Assembly (NCBI GenBank): GCA_918807975.1
Contig: OU964918.1
Span: 30,798,477 to 30,862,476 of the forward strand
Length of the DNA stretch: 64,000 nt
Origin: Aplidium turbinatum
Lineage: Eukaryota > Chordata > Ascidiacea > Aplousobranchia > Polyclinidae
Direction: 5' to 3'
Within the stretch, counting starts at the first letter, position 1, and every line of letters begins with the position of its first letter. Shown piece by piece: positions 11,480 through 22,663 of this stretch. Both the position numbers and the translations under genes were made by a program. Below the pieces are notes generated by a model that had not been told where the DNA came from, made no database searches, and saw only the letters and a program-made list of their open reading frames with translations.

Positions 11480-12370
11480 ACGACTTCTTTAGATATGGGT
11501 GCAAGCTAGTTGTTGAAAAACACTGCTCTCCTCTATACCCATGGTCAGGCGCGGATCTAGGAGTTTTTTTTGGGGGGGGCCAGAAAATTTGAAAATGAAT
11601 TAAAAAGTAATAAAGATAAAACAGATATGAACAATCAGTGGCGTAGCCAGGAATTTGGGGGGTTTTGACGGCGTGTTCGCCAAAGGCGACACCCAGCGGC
11701 GGGGGGTCTGGGGGGCCTCCCCCAGAAAATTTTGAAAAATTACTTTGAATTTGGTGCATTCTGAGAGCATTTTCAACAAAAATATGGGTATCAATATTCC
11801 TGTAAAATGGTGCTGTCCGGTGGCATAGCAAAAGGATAAGATCATGTTTTCTTCGGCATTTTTTCGGTAATAAAGCTAAGTCTCTATGTTTTCTTGTTGC
11901 TAATTCCTGGCTGAGATGTTTGGTATTGGCAAAACTTGCTCTTTCAATGCAGTTTCGCTTAAAATTAGGCAAACTTTGTTTTAGAGACATAGAGACTGAA
12001 AGCATCATTTTCAATATCGTGACGTCACACGCGTGCCAAAGGGGGGTTGTAAGTCCGCTGTGGGACTAATATCAATTGTTTAGAAGCATATCAAACCATT
12101 CAACAACTTCTCACAAAATTTCGGGGGGGGCCCGGGCCCCTTGGGCCCCCCCCATAAATCCGCGCCTGCCCATGGTGTAATAAAATGGGTGGTCGTAGTT
12201 AATGAAGGAAAAGCGGCCGAGAGAAATGAGCTGGCCACACTACTCTCGTTAGTGCCGGAAGGCTTAGTATAATGAGAACGTTATCTTTTCATCTTCCAAT
12301 GCTTGGATCAAGTATGGGATTCACCTTTACTTATCTAACTGCGTAAGAAAGTCATTCCATTGCAATTGAT
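11480..12370 (+). repeat. SINE-like repeat 2, copy 1, split by a MITE
   Basis: The flanks of the MITE (11480-11545 and 12177-12370) match 50190-50650: GTTGTTGAAAAACACTGCTC, then GTGTAATAAAATGGGTG, then GTATAATGAGAA and CAAGTATGGGA. The copy at 50190 includes a tRNA-like piece that is missing here. Confidence 0.6.
11546..12168. mobile_element. hAT-type MITE (CAGGCGCGGATCT family), copy 1
   Basis: Ends CAGGCGCGGATCTAGGAG and AATCCGCGCCTG with a perfect 8-bp duplication CCCATGGT (11538-11545, 12169-12176). 623 bp, very similar to 54383-54987. Internally it carries a piece beginning CAGTGGCGTAGCCAGGAA, the end of another MITE family, so the ancestor was already composite. The subterminal stretch at 12122-12152 is a strong G/C palindrome. 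The 189-residue ORF across it has no recognised domain. Confidence 0.93.
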
Positions 12371-12465
12371 CCCAAAAAACAGCAATTTTTAATCACATCT
12401 TGGAACTTTGAATTGAAATTGATAAGATTTATAGAGCTCTTTAGCCTGACTTCAAAAAATTAGAA

Positions 12466-12764
12466 CAAGGGTCTTAAACTCAAATGCTCTGAGAGCCAAG
12501 TGAACACTTGTAAAAATTAACCCGAAGGCGTAGTACGCAATAAAAAGTCAATAAACAAAATAACATAGTTAAAACGCAATAGAAAAGGTTGTCACAATAA
12601 AAAGATGGAAACACTGTACAAGCGCAAAACAAATGCAAAAACAAAAACACAAAAAAAACGGAAAAGAAAGGACGGGCCTGGAGAGGAAAAATCTAACCAT
12701 CAACTTTCAAAAGCGTGAAAAAAACTAAACCCTTGAACAACGCTGCTAGATTCTCAAAAGAGTT
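12466..12764. mobile_element. hAT-type MITE, second copy of the 1-901 family, truncated
   Basis: Starts CAAGGGTCTTAAACTCAAAT and follows the internal sequence of 1-901 (TCAATAAACAAAATAACA, GAAACACTGTAC, TCAACTTTCAAAA). It stops where the next SINE sits; the right terminus is missing. Confidence 0.75.
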
Positions 12765-12765
12765 T

Positions 12766-13076
12766 GTTGGTTGGTTGGTTTTAAATCTTTATCCTCGGAC
12801 TGACAAAGCCTTGATAGGTTATTCCTGGTAGTTTCGCATACTTGTAGGGGCTCTTGGCGCAGGGCCGGTTACCAAGATTGAAGTTTTCCGATTGTTGAAG
12901 TTTTGTTGCAGGGGAATTATTCCATTTACTAGGTGCCGCTGAATAGAGAGCAGTCCTTAACGTGCGTTGCTCAAGCGCACACCCCGAGAGTCGAACCAGC
13001 AACGCGTGATCTTAAGGCTGGCGCGTAACCACTGAGCTAACGGGGCCGGCGGTAACGGTAACCACTGAGCTAACGG
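12766..13076 (-). repeat. tRNA-derived SINE, copy C
   Basis: Minus-strand copy with (AACC)n tail (TTGGTTGGTTGGTT on +), body GAGCAGTCCTTAACGTGCGTTG and B-box complement GAGTCGAACCAGC. The head piece TAACCACTGAGCTAACGG occurs twice (13024-13041, 13059-13076), a partial duplication of the tRNA head. Confidence 0.88.
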
Positions 13077-13274
13077 TCTGTCAACAGAAATGTCACCAAA
13101 TTTCAGCGAATTCTACACAATTAGCCTACACCAGATTTTCTAATATTAAAAGTTGTAACTATGTACCAAAAGAAATACAATGTTGTTTCATTAATGATGT
13201 TTTACGCATACTGCACTACCTCAAAATAACATGGGAAATTTGTTTAATGGAATTATTTGGCAAACTATTGTTAT

Positions 13275-14120
13275 CGGAGGTGAGCAGTAACGCGCTACTT
13301 TTGTAGAGCCGTTACTAATGCTGCTACTAGCGCCGCTACTTCTTTGGTAGTAGTAGCGCTACTACAGTTTTGTTGGAGTAGCAACTGCAGTAGCGAACTA
13401 CTTTTTGTCAGTAAAGCGGTAGCGGAAAAGCGCTACATTTTGTTCAGTAGCACTCCCGCTACCCGGTACTTTCCCATTTATAGTGAAAAAAATGACTTGT
13501 TTTAGAGATTTTTTTATGGAAACAATAGCGTGAAAAACTAAAGCAGAAAGCATTCGACAATTGCGGGAAACATCAAGCTACGTTGATACAGGCAGGAGTG
13601 ACACCAACACCAGTCACAAGTGCAAGGATGATTTTTTGGTATGTTGGTTGTTGGTGCCATCGCAGGAAACGTCGGTAAGCAAAGAAAAGTCAATTGTGCA
13701 GGCCTTTTTTTAGACAGAACCAAGTCCTAGAGCTTCCCCATTGCCGATTAATAACGCCTCTTTAAATACAAAAACCCCATTCCTTCCAGTGCTGTGGTGG
13801 AGAGATTCTCTCCGTTGGAAAAGACGTACTAAAGCCAAATCGGGCAAGACTCAGCGACTCGCATTTTAAAATGCTTGTGTTTTTAGAAGATGCGTAACAA
13901 TAAATTTTACCTAAAACATGTTTTCTATAATGACTTTAAAATGGTAGTCTAACTCTAAACAAATAATAGGTTATCATTTATTTTTAAGACCATTTTGACG
14001 TTACAAAGTGTCAGTTTAAGTTAAGCAAAAGTAGCGGGAAAAGCAGCAGTAGCGCGAGCTACTTTAACCCGAGTAGCGGGTAGCGCGCTACTTTTAAAGT
14101 ATAGCGGATGCCCACCTTTG
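13275..14120 (+). mobile_element. Degraded hAT element rich in GTAGCGC repeats
   Basis: Ends CGGAGGTGAGCA and TGCCCACCTTTG; flanks ATTGTTAT (13267-13274) and ATTGTTGG (14121-14128) share six of eight bases. Both arms are full of GTAGCGCTACT-type short palindromes. A transposase tail is preserved at 13768-13912. Confidence 0.7.
13768..13912 (+). pseudogene. hAT transposase C-terminal remnant
   Basis: One frame reads NPIPSSAVVERFSPLEKTY; the adjacent frame continues VGKDVLKPNRARLSDSHFKM and LVFLEDA before a stop. Together these look like the SSAxVERLFSxxGxxLxxxRxRLSDxxFExLVFL end of hAT dimerisation domains. There is one frame change near 13820. Upstream domains are not recognisable. Confidence 0.65.
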
Positions 14121-14128
14121 ATTGTTGG

Positions 14129-15630
14129 GCTATTATTGTCAACACAATGTCGAGTAAAAATGTTTTTCAATAGCTGTAAAACTGCGTTGTACAGAAATAA
14201 AATAAAAACAATAAAACAATACTGTACCTTTTTGACAAAATGAAAGCTATTTTCAACATCATTGAACAACGAACTGTGAAACGACACTTCTACCATAATT
14301 TAATCTTATAAAACTTTTATAAAATATTTCCAATACAGCAAAAGATGACAGCAACCTGCCACCCACAGCAATGAGAATAAGATGAGGTTTTGCATCAAAG
14401 TCTTTAATTTTAGAACATTATGTGATCGATGTATGATTTTCAGAAATCGGCAGCCTATCAATTCCTCAAACACTTTAGATTTGGTTGTCAGAAAAAAATG
14501 AAGTTGATGTACTTTGTTTCAGCGTAGGGCTCCGGGCGAAATAAATCGATAATACGGAAAGTAAAAAGATTACTCGAAAAAAGCTTATCGGAGAACGTAA
14601 TGTTGAAGCAATTTATAGAATGAGAGAGCAGAGTTAAGAAGCCAGTGCAGTGCAAGCCATTGTTTGTTCATTATTAGATCACCAGGATGAGTGTTTTGCG
14701 AAATACTTCCAGGATCCCTGAACGTAGGGCCTTTGGACTCCGTTTTATCTTCGCTGCCAATTCGAGTTTTGCTCAAAAGAAGACAATAGAACGATATAGT
14801 TAATCTTCTTCGAAAAGCATCTTAGAATATACTGTTGTATCCTAAAATCAGAGCAAAAGTAGAATTTGAAAAAAAAACGATTAACCCCTCCCTTCAGGGA
14901 AACTTTTCATTTTCGATAACATTAAATGAAAACAGAGATTCAGAGACATCAACATACGGCGTATTCTAGAGTGGTTGCATTTTTCGGATCCATAGTATTT
15001 TGTAAAAACATTTTCTGGTCAAAACTACAATCACGTTATGGCTATAGCAATATTTTTACATCTTCAAAGATTAAACTTTATTTTTAAACAACGATTTACT
15101 GCGATCAGTGCAAGTGGAAGAGAAAGCATTAGGCTTAGTCGCCGTATTTCAATTAGGTCTCGACGTCATAGCGTACTGGCTACTGTAGTGCAGACTCAGG
15201 CTTCGTAGAATGTGCTGGAAATTCTAGTATTTGGCTATTCACTGCGTTTGTTTGCTCTCTCTACGGCTCTACGCGAAAAGCAAATAGGCCTGGCGTGACG
15301 TATGCAAGTACAACAAAAGTTTTAAGATTCGTTTTATCATTATAATGTAAGTTGAAGAATGCTGCAGTGAAAACTGTTTGCTTTTGACCGAAGCTGGTTG
15401 GCATTCATAATATTGATGTTCTTCAGAGTAAGCAGTGGTTGATGGACCTCTAAGTAGTGCAGAAATCCACATGAAGTAAACAGCTTTGACTTACTTTATC
15501 GATTTATGACCAAATCCATCACAATTTGATTGCTGCTATAATTCCAGATTCAACAGGCGACTGTCATTTGACTAAAGACAAGACCCTTCTATTACTGCTG
15601 TTGTTGACTTTCCTGTTGAGACTACCGTTT
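14129..15630. other. No gene seen
   Basis: Short ORFs only (14021-14296 overlaps the hAT end; 14585-14776; 15269-15472), none with recognisable features. Confidence 0.55.
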
Positions 15631-15716
15631 CCCAGACAAAAAAATTCGCCATCGTTACATTGATTTAACGTGCAGACGTTGAATCAACGTAAAAGTAACG
15701 GATTTTGCTGTCTGGG
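15631..15716. repeat. Micro-foldback repeat (86 bp)
   Basis: Starts CCCAGACA and ends TGTCTGGG. The two halves pair almost fully (CGTTACATTGATTTAACGT with ACGTTGAATCAACGTAAAAG). It contains a form of the word GACGTTGAATTAATGTAAAA that recurs at 20218, 27179 and 29733. Confidence 0.7.
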
Positions 15717-16241
15717 TCAACAGTAAATGCATAAACAGAAAGAAGTTTAATCAGATGGAAGAAATAATCCAATGTTTTCTTGATTTCTACAAAAATAAAT
15801 TGTAGTCAATGTGAAGTAAATTAATTTCAAAACAACAAAAATATAATTGCTTGTTAAGTTAAGTAAGTTAGTTAGTTTTACGCAGTTAAGTAAGGAATGT
15901 TTTACTTAAAAAATTGCATTTTTTCAGCTTTAAAAAGACACGTGATCAAATTTCCTATCCCTTCCCTTAAATCCGTTGCTCTTCTGACTTCCAAGTGATT
16001 ATTTTTTTTATAAAACGTTGCTTTGCAGTTCGAGAACTCGTCACAAAACGACCCTTTTAGTCTGTTGCTGGTTAATGGTTATACAGCAGTCTACAGCAAA
16101 TTGAAAATGGCTTTGTTGGTGCATTTAAAAAGTCGTTACAATACGTTGCTTTGTATCAGACTTTGACTTGATACCATTTGATTTTTTTGCTCAACAAAAA
16201 CATTTCTACAAAACGATTTCAGAATTGAATTATTCAGTATT

Positions 16242-17640
16242 CAGGGGTTCTTAACCTGGGGTTCGCTAACCCCCAGGGGTTCACAAGGAAATTGCTAGGG
16301 GTACTTAGATGGCAGTTAAGTTTTTATGTGTTGCTATTGTTTAACATCCTATATTAGAGAAAAATATGTGTTGAATGAAAATAGTGCGTACATTTCGTCT
16401 AAATTTGCGTTATTGTGATGCAGCAATGCAAAATCTACGGCTTTGCCAGCAAGTTTATTTGTGAGTGGGCGACGACTGCGTGTATCGATTTGCCCACCGA
16501 TTTCATCAGCAAAGAAAAGAAAGTATTATGAAAACTACATTCAGTATGGATTCACTGCCGTTGACAAAAAATCTTGTGAATTTCCGTAGTGTGCTGCAAG
16601 GTTTTATTCATGGAGTGCATGAATCCTTTTTTTCTCAAACGCCATCTACACAGTTGTCACCCAAATTTGAAAAATAAGAGTAGGCTACTGCTTTTTTCAA
16701 GCAAAGACAAGATGGATTAAAGCAAGCACAGCTTGATCGTTCGGGGCATTTCAGTCAACCAAGTGAAGCCGGGTTGCGTGCATCCCCTAGTCCTACATGG
16801 TAGCACTGAGAATAATTTGTACAAGAAAAAAAACTAACAACATTGCAAAGAAAATCAATCGTTCTTTGTTGCAAAGATATAATTTGCTGTGTTATTGGAT
16901 TGGATGTGGTGCTGAAAAGAGGGTTGGATCAATCTCCGTCTCAAATAATGGTTTGGTTTTGAATCTTTATCCTCGGACTGACAAAGCCTTGATAGGTTAT
17001 TCCAGGTAGTTTCGCATACTTGTAGAGGCTTTTGACCCTATACCGGTTACCGAAATTGGCAGAGTGGAGTTTCCGATTGTTGAATGTTGTTGCTGGGAAA
17101 TTATTCTATCCGTTAGGTTCCGCTAAATGGAGAGTAATCCTTAACGTGCGTTGCTCAAGCGCATACCCTGAGAGTCGAACCAGCGCGGCTTGATCTTGAA
17201 GCTTCTTCGTTCACGAAGTCACGCGCGTTTTAACTAACGAACAGCTGATATGTCTGGCGATGTCAAACAACAAGTGATTGCAAGATTAAAGGAAGCACCC
17301 TTAGGAAAATTTTCAATCCTACTTGATGAGTCAACTGATGCGGCTGTTTGTGCGGAACTCATGGTGTTTGCACTTCAGTAGTGAAAATTTCAAGAAAAAA
17401 TTTCTTGTTCTGTCATACCATAGATTTGACAACACTTGGTGAAGACTATTTCAATAAGGTCTCAAATTTTTTTGAGAGTGAAAGGCTGTCCTGGAATAAT
17501 GTGCTCTTTTACACTTACTTTTGCAAATGTTGAAGCAAAAACCCATCATTCTGCTGAAATTGCAATACCACATGCAATAGTTTCCAAAATCGATGATAAC
17601 ACCTTTTACAATCATTGAAAAATATGCCTATCTAATACAT
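16242..17640 (+). pseudogene. Degraded hAT (Charlie/ZBED-like) element with transposase pieces
   Basis: The left end is CAGGGGTTCTTAACCTGGGG. Downstream, broken frames give KRKYYENYIQYGFTAVDKKS (BED finger region), then VKQQVIARLKEAPLGKFSIL and LDESTDAAVCAELMVFALQ (the first catalytic Asp region of hAT transposases), then RKNFLFCHTI, DLTTLGEDYFNKVSNFF and SERLSWNNV. This order matches SCAND3/ZBED-type hAT transposases. Several frame changes and stops interrupt it, and a SINE lies within. The C-terminal dimerisation domain and right end are missing. Confidence 0.75.
16952..17235 (-). repeat. tRNA-derived SINE, copy D (inside a degraded hAT)
   Basis: Minus strand: TTTATCCTCGGACTGACAAA, TTCCGATTGTTGAATG, CCTTAACGTGCGTTGCTCAA and the B-box complement GAGTCGAACCAGCGC. 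It separates the N-terminal and catalytic pieces of the surrounding hAT transposase remnant. Confidence 0.88.
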
Positions 17641-19349
17641 TATAACAATTATGTAAAGTGCGTAAACTGGTGAGATGTCGAAACATTATGATAAGATTGA
17701 TTTGTCTAAAACTGGACATTTTCGCCCAAATTTGCAACAAATTTTTTTCAGTGGGGAAGAGACCGCGAGACCATCTCCTACGGCTATATAAGTTAGTGTT
17801 AAAAATCGGATGCAGAAAAAAAACTATGCTTTATTAAGAAGTCATCACACCATCATCTTGTTTCTCATGCTTTCGTCTGATATTATGTCGCGTATTTTGT
17901 GCAAAATCTTTTGATAATATTGTTAATTTTTCAAAAGCTCAAACAGCTGGGTAGGCTATAACTCTTCAAGCTTGCTTCTGTTTGATTTCGCCACATTTTC
18001 CACCTGCAATTCTCAGAGAAGCTGATCAGAGCTAATGACCCGTCCAAATCGGTTATGTTCATGTCCAAATCGCCTAGCTATTGTAACTGAAATACATGAA
18101 ATAAAGAAGTTTTCATCGTCAGATTTTGGAAATTTTACATTGGGAAAGTTACCTTGCTGTAGAGATGGCAGCAGACATTAGAAAAAGAGATCGTTATGGC
18201 TCAGGTGCCTTTTTCGTGCGGGTGAGCAAAAAGAGACTCAGCAAATCGCTGCAGAACGCAGGTGCAAAATGCAGACGAAGTGGTCCATCATTTCCAGTTT
18301 GCAAAGCAGAAGTTGCTACGCATTACAGCACTTGGTGACGGTCAGTTCAACTGAGTTTGTTTTCCTTACTATCACATTGAATACAGCTCAAAAGATAAGA
18401 AAAATAAATAGACACAGGTGATAAAAGCGTTAGCTCCATAGCCATGCCTTCAGACAAGATTAAAAAAATAAAATGTAGTCAAGAACTTACACTGCTTTGC
18501 AACAAGTTTAAAATATTGCACATAGACAGCATTTTATTTTGAAGTTAGCGTTTTCTGGAATAGGAAAACTCAATAGTTACATTCGGCTACAGGTGATGTG
18601 ATGCGAAGATGATGTGTTGATTTTATTGATCATGCATGCATGAGTGTTATGATGTTTTAACTAGGTGATGACCAATGTGTTAGCCTAGAGAACAATCATC
18701 CAGTTTCCTTGACATCAGAGACGACTGCTACTAGGTAGCCTACCGTACTACACGCCTTGCTAATGCCGCGTAGCACTGAGTCCACTGATGTGAAAGAAAA
18801 AGCTGATTATTATTTTTAAAAACATTGTTCGACTGACATAGTCTTGTTCCTTTGCAGTCATGAACGCCTGTCAGCATTCTTGATTTAGGAAAGAAAATGA
18901 TAGGCTATCATTTAATTTTTTAGTGGTTACATATGTAACTGCTGTATACCAAGTGGAGTCAAACTATAGTTGAAATACTACGCTTCAATCAGTAGGCTAT
19001 GTCAAAGCGCGTACAGTTGTATACAATGTAGCCCTGCATTCTGCTCTATCAATTCTGTCGACACATCCAAGCCCATCATCAAAGCTTTGCGTAATACAAT
19101 AGCACGCCGATTAACAGGAAAAGATGGCTAAAGCATGCAAGGTTTTTATCGTAGATCGATATTTGCATGCTGGGTGGAATGCGAAAGTATTAAGTATTTA
19201 CCGGAAACTGTTATAATAAAGCATTAAGTGAATTAATCCACAACAGGTCTTGTGTACTAACTGTAACTATATGTTGGCCATGCCTAAATAAGGAACAATA
19301 TTTAAGCAACGATTACAGGTAGGTTGCAGTAAGTTGCAGTAAAATATAT
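17640..19349. other. No gene seen
   Basis: The ORF at 18126-18338 (70 residues) has no recognised domain. No transposon ends were found. Confidence 0.55.
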
Positions 19350-19357
19350 AATCTGTA

Positions 19358-20810
19358 CAGGGGCGTAGCTAGCACAAATTTTTTTAAGGGGGAGCAAATA
19401 AGTATTTCTTCCTATGTAAGTGAGCCCGGCGGAGCACGCATGAGTTGCCGAAGGCGGAGCACGCACGGGTGTGTGAAGGGCCTCCCTCAAAAAGAAAAAA
19501 AAAAAAAACTTGACATTGCGCATTCTGAAAGTACTTTCAGATCATTAAAACTACGTCAAATTAGTGTTGGGCGATATTGAAAAAAACAAAACGATACGAT
19601 ATTTGAAAAAATACTCGATATTTCGATACTTTTCGATCTTTTTGTTCTAATTAAGAAAAGAGCTTCTCAGTCTTCGAAATTAGTGTCGGATTGCTGAGGT
19701 GATTGCCGACGCAGATGCATGAATGGCGCATTAGCGTCGGCAATAAAAATGCCGAGGCCACACGAGCGCTTGTAAGGTTAGGATTAGACAATTAGACATT
19801 CCTCCCAGTCGTTATGCCTCAGCCATAGATTTGCTCCTTAGTCAACACCCTGATGGAGCTCTGCGAAAGAGGCGTGTGGATGGGTATCAAAGCACGAAAG
19901 CGGCAAAACGTGGACGCTTCATTGGGAACGGCGAAGACAGTGTAGATTTACAGCCAAGTGATGAGCCTCTTAATTTGTCCGATTCCAGTGATGACACGAC
20001 AAACTCATCCTCCGATACAGCATCTGATGATTCCGATTCTGACATCTAGTTCTTCATCAAACAGACTTTGTGTTGCTCGCAGTAGCCTATCCCAATTGTG
20101 CCGAAATTATGTTAGTGCATACGTAAATCGAGACAATCTTCTCGCAGGGAGCTATTAATTTGTTACCGGTACTTGGTTGAGCAATTAACATTATTTTATG
20201 ATAATTCAACGTCGCTAGACGTCGAATTAATGTAAAACAAACGTAAAATTCTTATTGGGCATTGTTGTTACGCAATATAACCCGCCGGGAAAATTAAATT
20301 GATTTGTGCCGACTCGAACGTTGAATCAACCCAAAATTAACTTACTTTTCCTCCCCGTGATTTATTCAACGTGAATTACCGTAACAGCGTGCGTATCGCG
20401 TTGTTCGGTTTATCGCTACTTTTGGTATTATTACATCACAACAAATCAAACAGTGCGGTCGTGATAGACTACTCCAGTATATTTTTCGCTTCTCATTTTA
20501 CATGTTTTGGTACAATTTTTTTCATAATAAACGTTCACAGCAATTGCCACGGCAATTTCAACTTTTGTCGTTTGGCCTCGGCAACGTTTTTGTAGGGGTT
20601 TGCAGTTACGAGGTAGGGCTGTAATAGTTAAAATATCGAACGATATTGAAATAAATATCGATATTGAAAAGATATCGTATCGTATCGAAAATTCGATATA
20701 TCGCCCAACACTACGTCAAATGATGCTGTAGCAAAGTGTGAAATGTTTATTTTAAAATATTTCAAGGACAGATCGATTGCCTTTTTTGCCCTCTTCTGAC
20801 TACGCCCCTG
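19358..20810. mobile_element. hAT-type MITE (CAGGGGCGTAG ends) carrying a nested element
   Basis: Ends CAGGGGCGTAGCTAGC and CTGACTACGCCCCTG; flanks AATCTGTA (19350-19357) and AACCTGTA (20811-20818) match at 7 of 8. Without its insert (19562-20713) it is about 300 bp. Its left part shares GCATTCTGAAAGT-like sequence with the GTGGCGTAGCCAGG pieces elsewhere. Confidence 0.85.
19562..20713. mobile_element. Nested hAT-type element (TAGTGTTGGGCGATA ends)
   Basis: Ends TAGTGTTGGGCGATATTGA and TATATCGCCCAACACTA, perfect 8-bp duplication CGTCAAAT (19554-19561, 20714-20721). Inside is an ORF at 19831-20049 ending in an Asp/Ser-rich tail (SDDTTNSSSDTASDDSDSDI) with no known domain, and a copy of the GACGTCGAATTAATGTAAAA word (20218-20237). 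No transposase is recognisable. Confidence 0.9.
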
Positions 20811-20818
20811 AACCTGTA

Positions 20819-21584
20819 TCAGTATAATTAACATCTAATTTAATCAGTAGTCCACTGCTTTTTGTTGCCAAAAAATTAAGTCTAGTAAGTATGCAAGCTA
20901 GTAACCAAAAACAATCTGATCTTTGCAGTAAAATCGTAAGCTATGGTGGTCCGACACCGGATGCAATAGTAGCCAATGAAGTAACGCACTCAACTGACAG
21001 CTGACATGCCAAGGGCTCAATCAACACAGAGCACTGTGGTGTGGGTGTGCTGTATTTAGTCAGATGACCAATACTATAATCATAAGAGGTGGTGTGACGG
21101 CTTGGTTTACAAGTGGTGTTTGTAGCCGTGGGGTTTGTAGAAGATTAGGCTACAAGCGCATTTAGCGCAGCTAACCTAAGGTTTGTTGTGTTGTGCTATT
21201 GCATTCCTGACTTTGCGTTCATGCGTAACGAAGTTTAGCACTGCAAATGAGCAAAACTGATTATTCCGGAAATCTGTACTGTATCAGCGAAGGCTTTTTC
21301 TTATTTTAATCAGTTCATAGCAGGCTTCCCCCTTGCACAGTGCTTTGGCAATGTAAATCAACACTTCATTTAAACTAGAACAGATAAAATCTGTCAAAGT
21401 AAGAGTACTAGCATTCAGCTCAGATAGTAAAAAATATATCGTTTCATCCAAAGTTGAACTTGCCTGAAGTAACTCGGTCTTTGCAAAGTCAATATGTGGT
21501 TTGATTTTGATGGATTATGTTTTTAACCAAGAAGTAATGTGCTGTTTCAATTTGCTGCCAATCATTTCGCGGTTAACCGGTTCT
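20819..21584. other. No gene seen
   Basis: Spacer without supported ORFs or repeat ends. Confidence 0.55.
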
Positions 21585-21890
21585 GGTTTCGCTGGTTTTG
21601 AATCTTTATCCTCGGACTGACAAAGCCTTGATGGTATTCCTGGTAGTTTCGCTTACTTGTAAAGGATTTTGACGCAGAGCCGGTCACCGAGATTGGTCGA
21701 GTTAAGTTTCCGATTGTTGAAGTGTTGTTGCCGGGAATTATTCCATTCACCGGATACTGCTGAAAGGAGAGCAGTCCTTAACGTGCGTTGCCCAAGCGCA
21801 CACTCCGAGAGTCGAACCAGCGCCGCTTGATCTTGAAGTTTTTTCGTTCACGAAGTCACGGGCAAGCCAGCTGAGCTATCGAAGCTTTCC
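21585..21890 (-). repeat. tRNA-derived SINE, copy E
   Basis: Complete minus-strand copy: tail side TTTTGAATCTTTATCCTCGG, body CCGATTGTTGAAGTGTTGTT, head complement GAGTCGAACCAGCGCCGC then AGCTGAGCTATCGAAGC. It lies about 360 bp upstream of the ZIP start codon. Confidence 0.9.
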
Positions 21891-22144
21891 AGGTTTAACA
21901 ACCTGTTTTTTTTAATGATGCATTGAAGGTAAATACCTGACTGTTGCTATTGTTTTTTTGTCTCGGATTTGTAGCTTTTTGTGTGTGCTTTGTAATTCAT
22001 TGCAAGAATTTGCCTCATTTCAGCCTAAAATAATATTATAATTGTTTATAAAAGTTCAGAGTTCTTTTCAAACATGGTGTTACATCACATGGGATAAAGC
22101 ACCATAGCCTACTGACTGCATGACCTGTACGGCGCAACATTTTT

Positions 22145-22247
22145 CACTTTGTTTATTTTTAGACCATGCTATAGGAAGCTGTGTAATGAATCAGTAGGTT
22201 TGTCATGACTTGTTTGTGAAACTGTAAAAAGTAAACGTGGCAGAATC
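22145..22247 (+). promoter_or_regulatory. Possible 5' UTR start of the ZIP gene (3' splice site) with two tiny uORFs
   Basis: A pyrimidine-rich run ending TTTATTTTTAG at 22162 lies 85 bp before the ATG. It could be the acceptor of an upstream UTR exon or of spliced-leader trans-splicing, which tunicates use. Between it and the start are two minimal uORFs (ATG CTA TAG and ATG AAT CAG TAG). This is inference from sequence alone; no TATA box was found. Confidence 0.3.
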
Positions 22248-22663
22248 ATGGAAGTGTTAGTTACCAAGATCTTGATCATATTTGGGCTGCTATTTACAAC
22301 ATTGTTTGCAGCTCTTTTGCCTCTATTGTGCTTTAAACTTACATCTCGGAGAAGAAAGCGCAGACGACATTCGAGCGGGGAAGACACTCCGTTTTTGGGA
22401 GGCGTTTGGTGTTGCACAAAAAACAACAATCTCAATCATTTCACTACCAACAATCATGAGAACAAGGCCCCTCTTGATACTGGTAGCATTAAAACTACCT
22501 CTTCACAACGGCAGAGATCAAAATCTCGGACGAGGATGATCATGAGTATGCTTAACTGTTTTGCTGGAGGCATCTTCTTGGGAACCAGTTTCAATGGATT
22601 GCTTCCTGAAATCCGAGAGAGCTTCGAGGTTTTTGACATTAGATGGCCTTTGCTCACCGAGCG
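22248..22663 (+). CDS. ZIP transporter exon 1
   Basis: Encodes TM1, a basic cytosolic-type loop (TSRRRKRRRHSS at 32-43) and TM2. The exon ends with CG before the donor GTAAGT at 22664 (phase 2). Reading on past the donor hits a stop at once, which supports the splice. Confidence 0.92.

Noticed and set aside
11445-12014. 189-residue minus-strand ORF as a gene
   Set aside because: It runs across the MITE 11546-12168 and its boundary; the related copy at 54383-54987 does not keep the frame.
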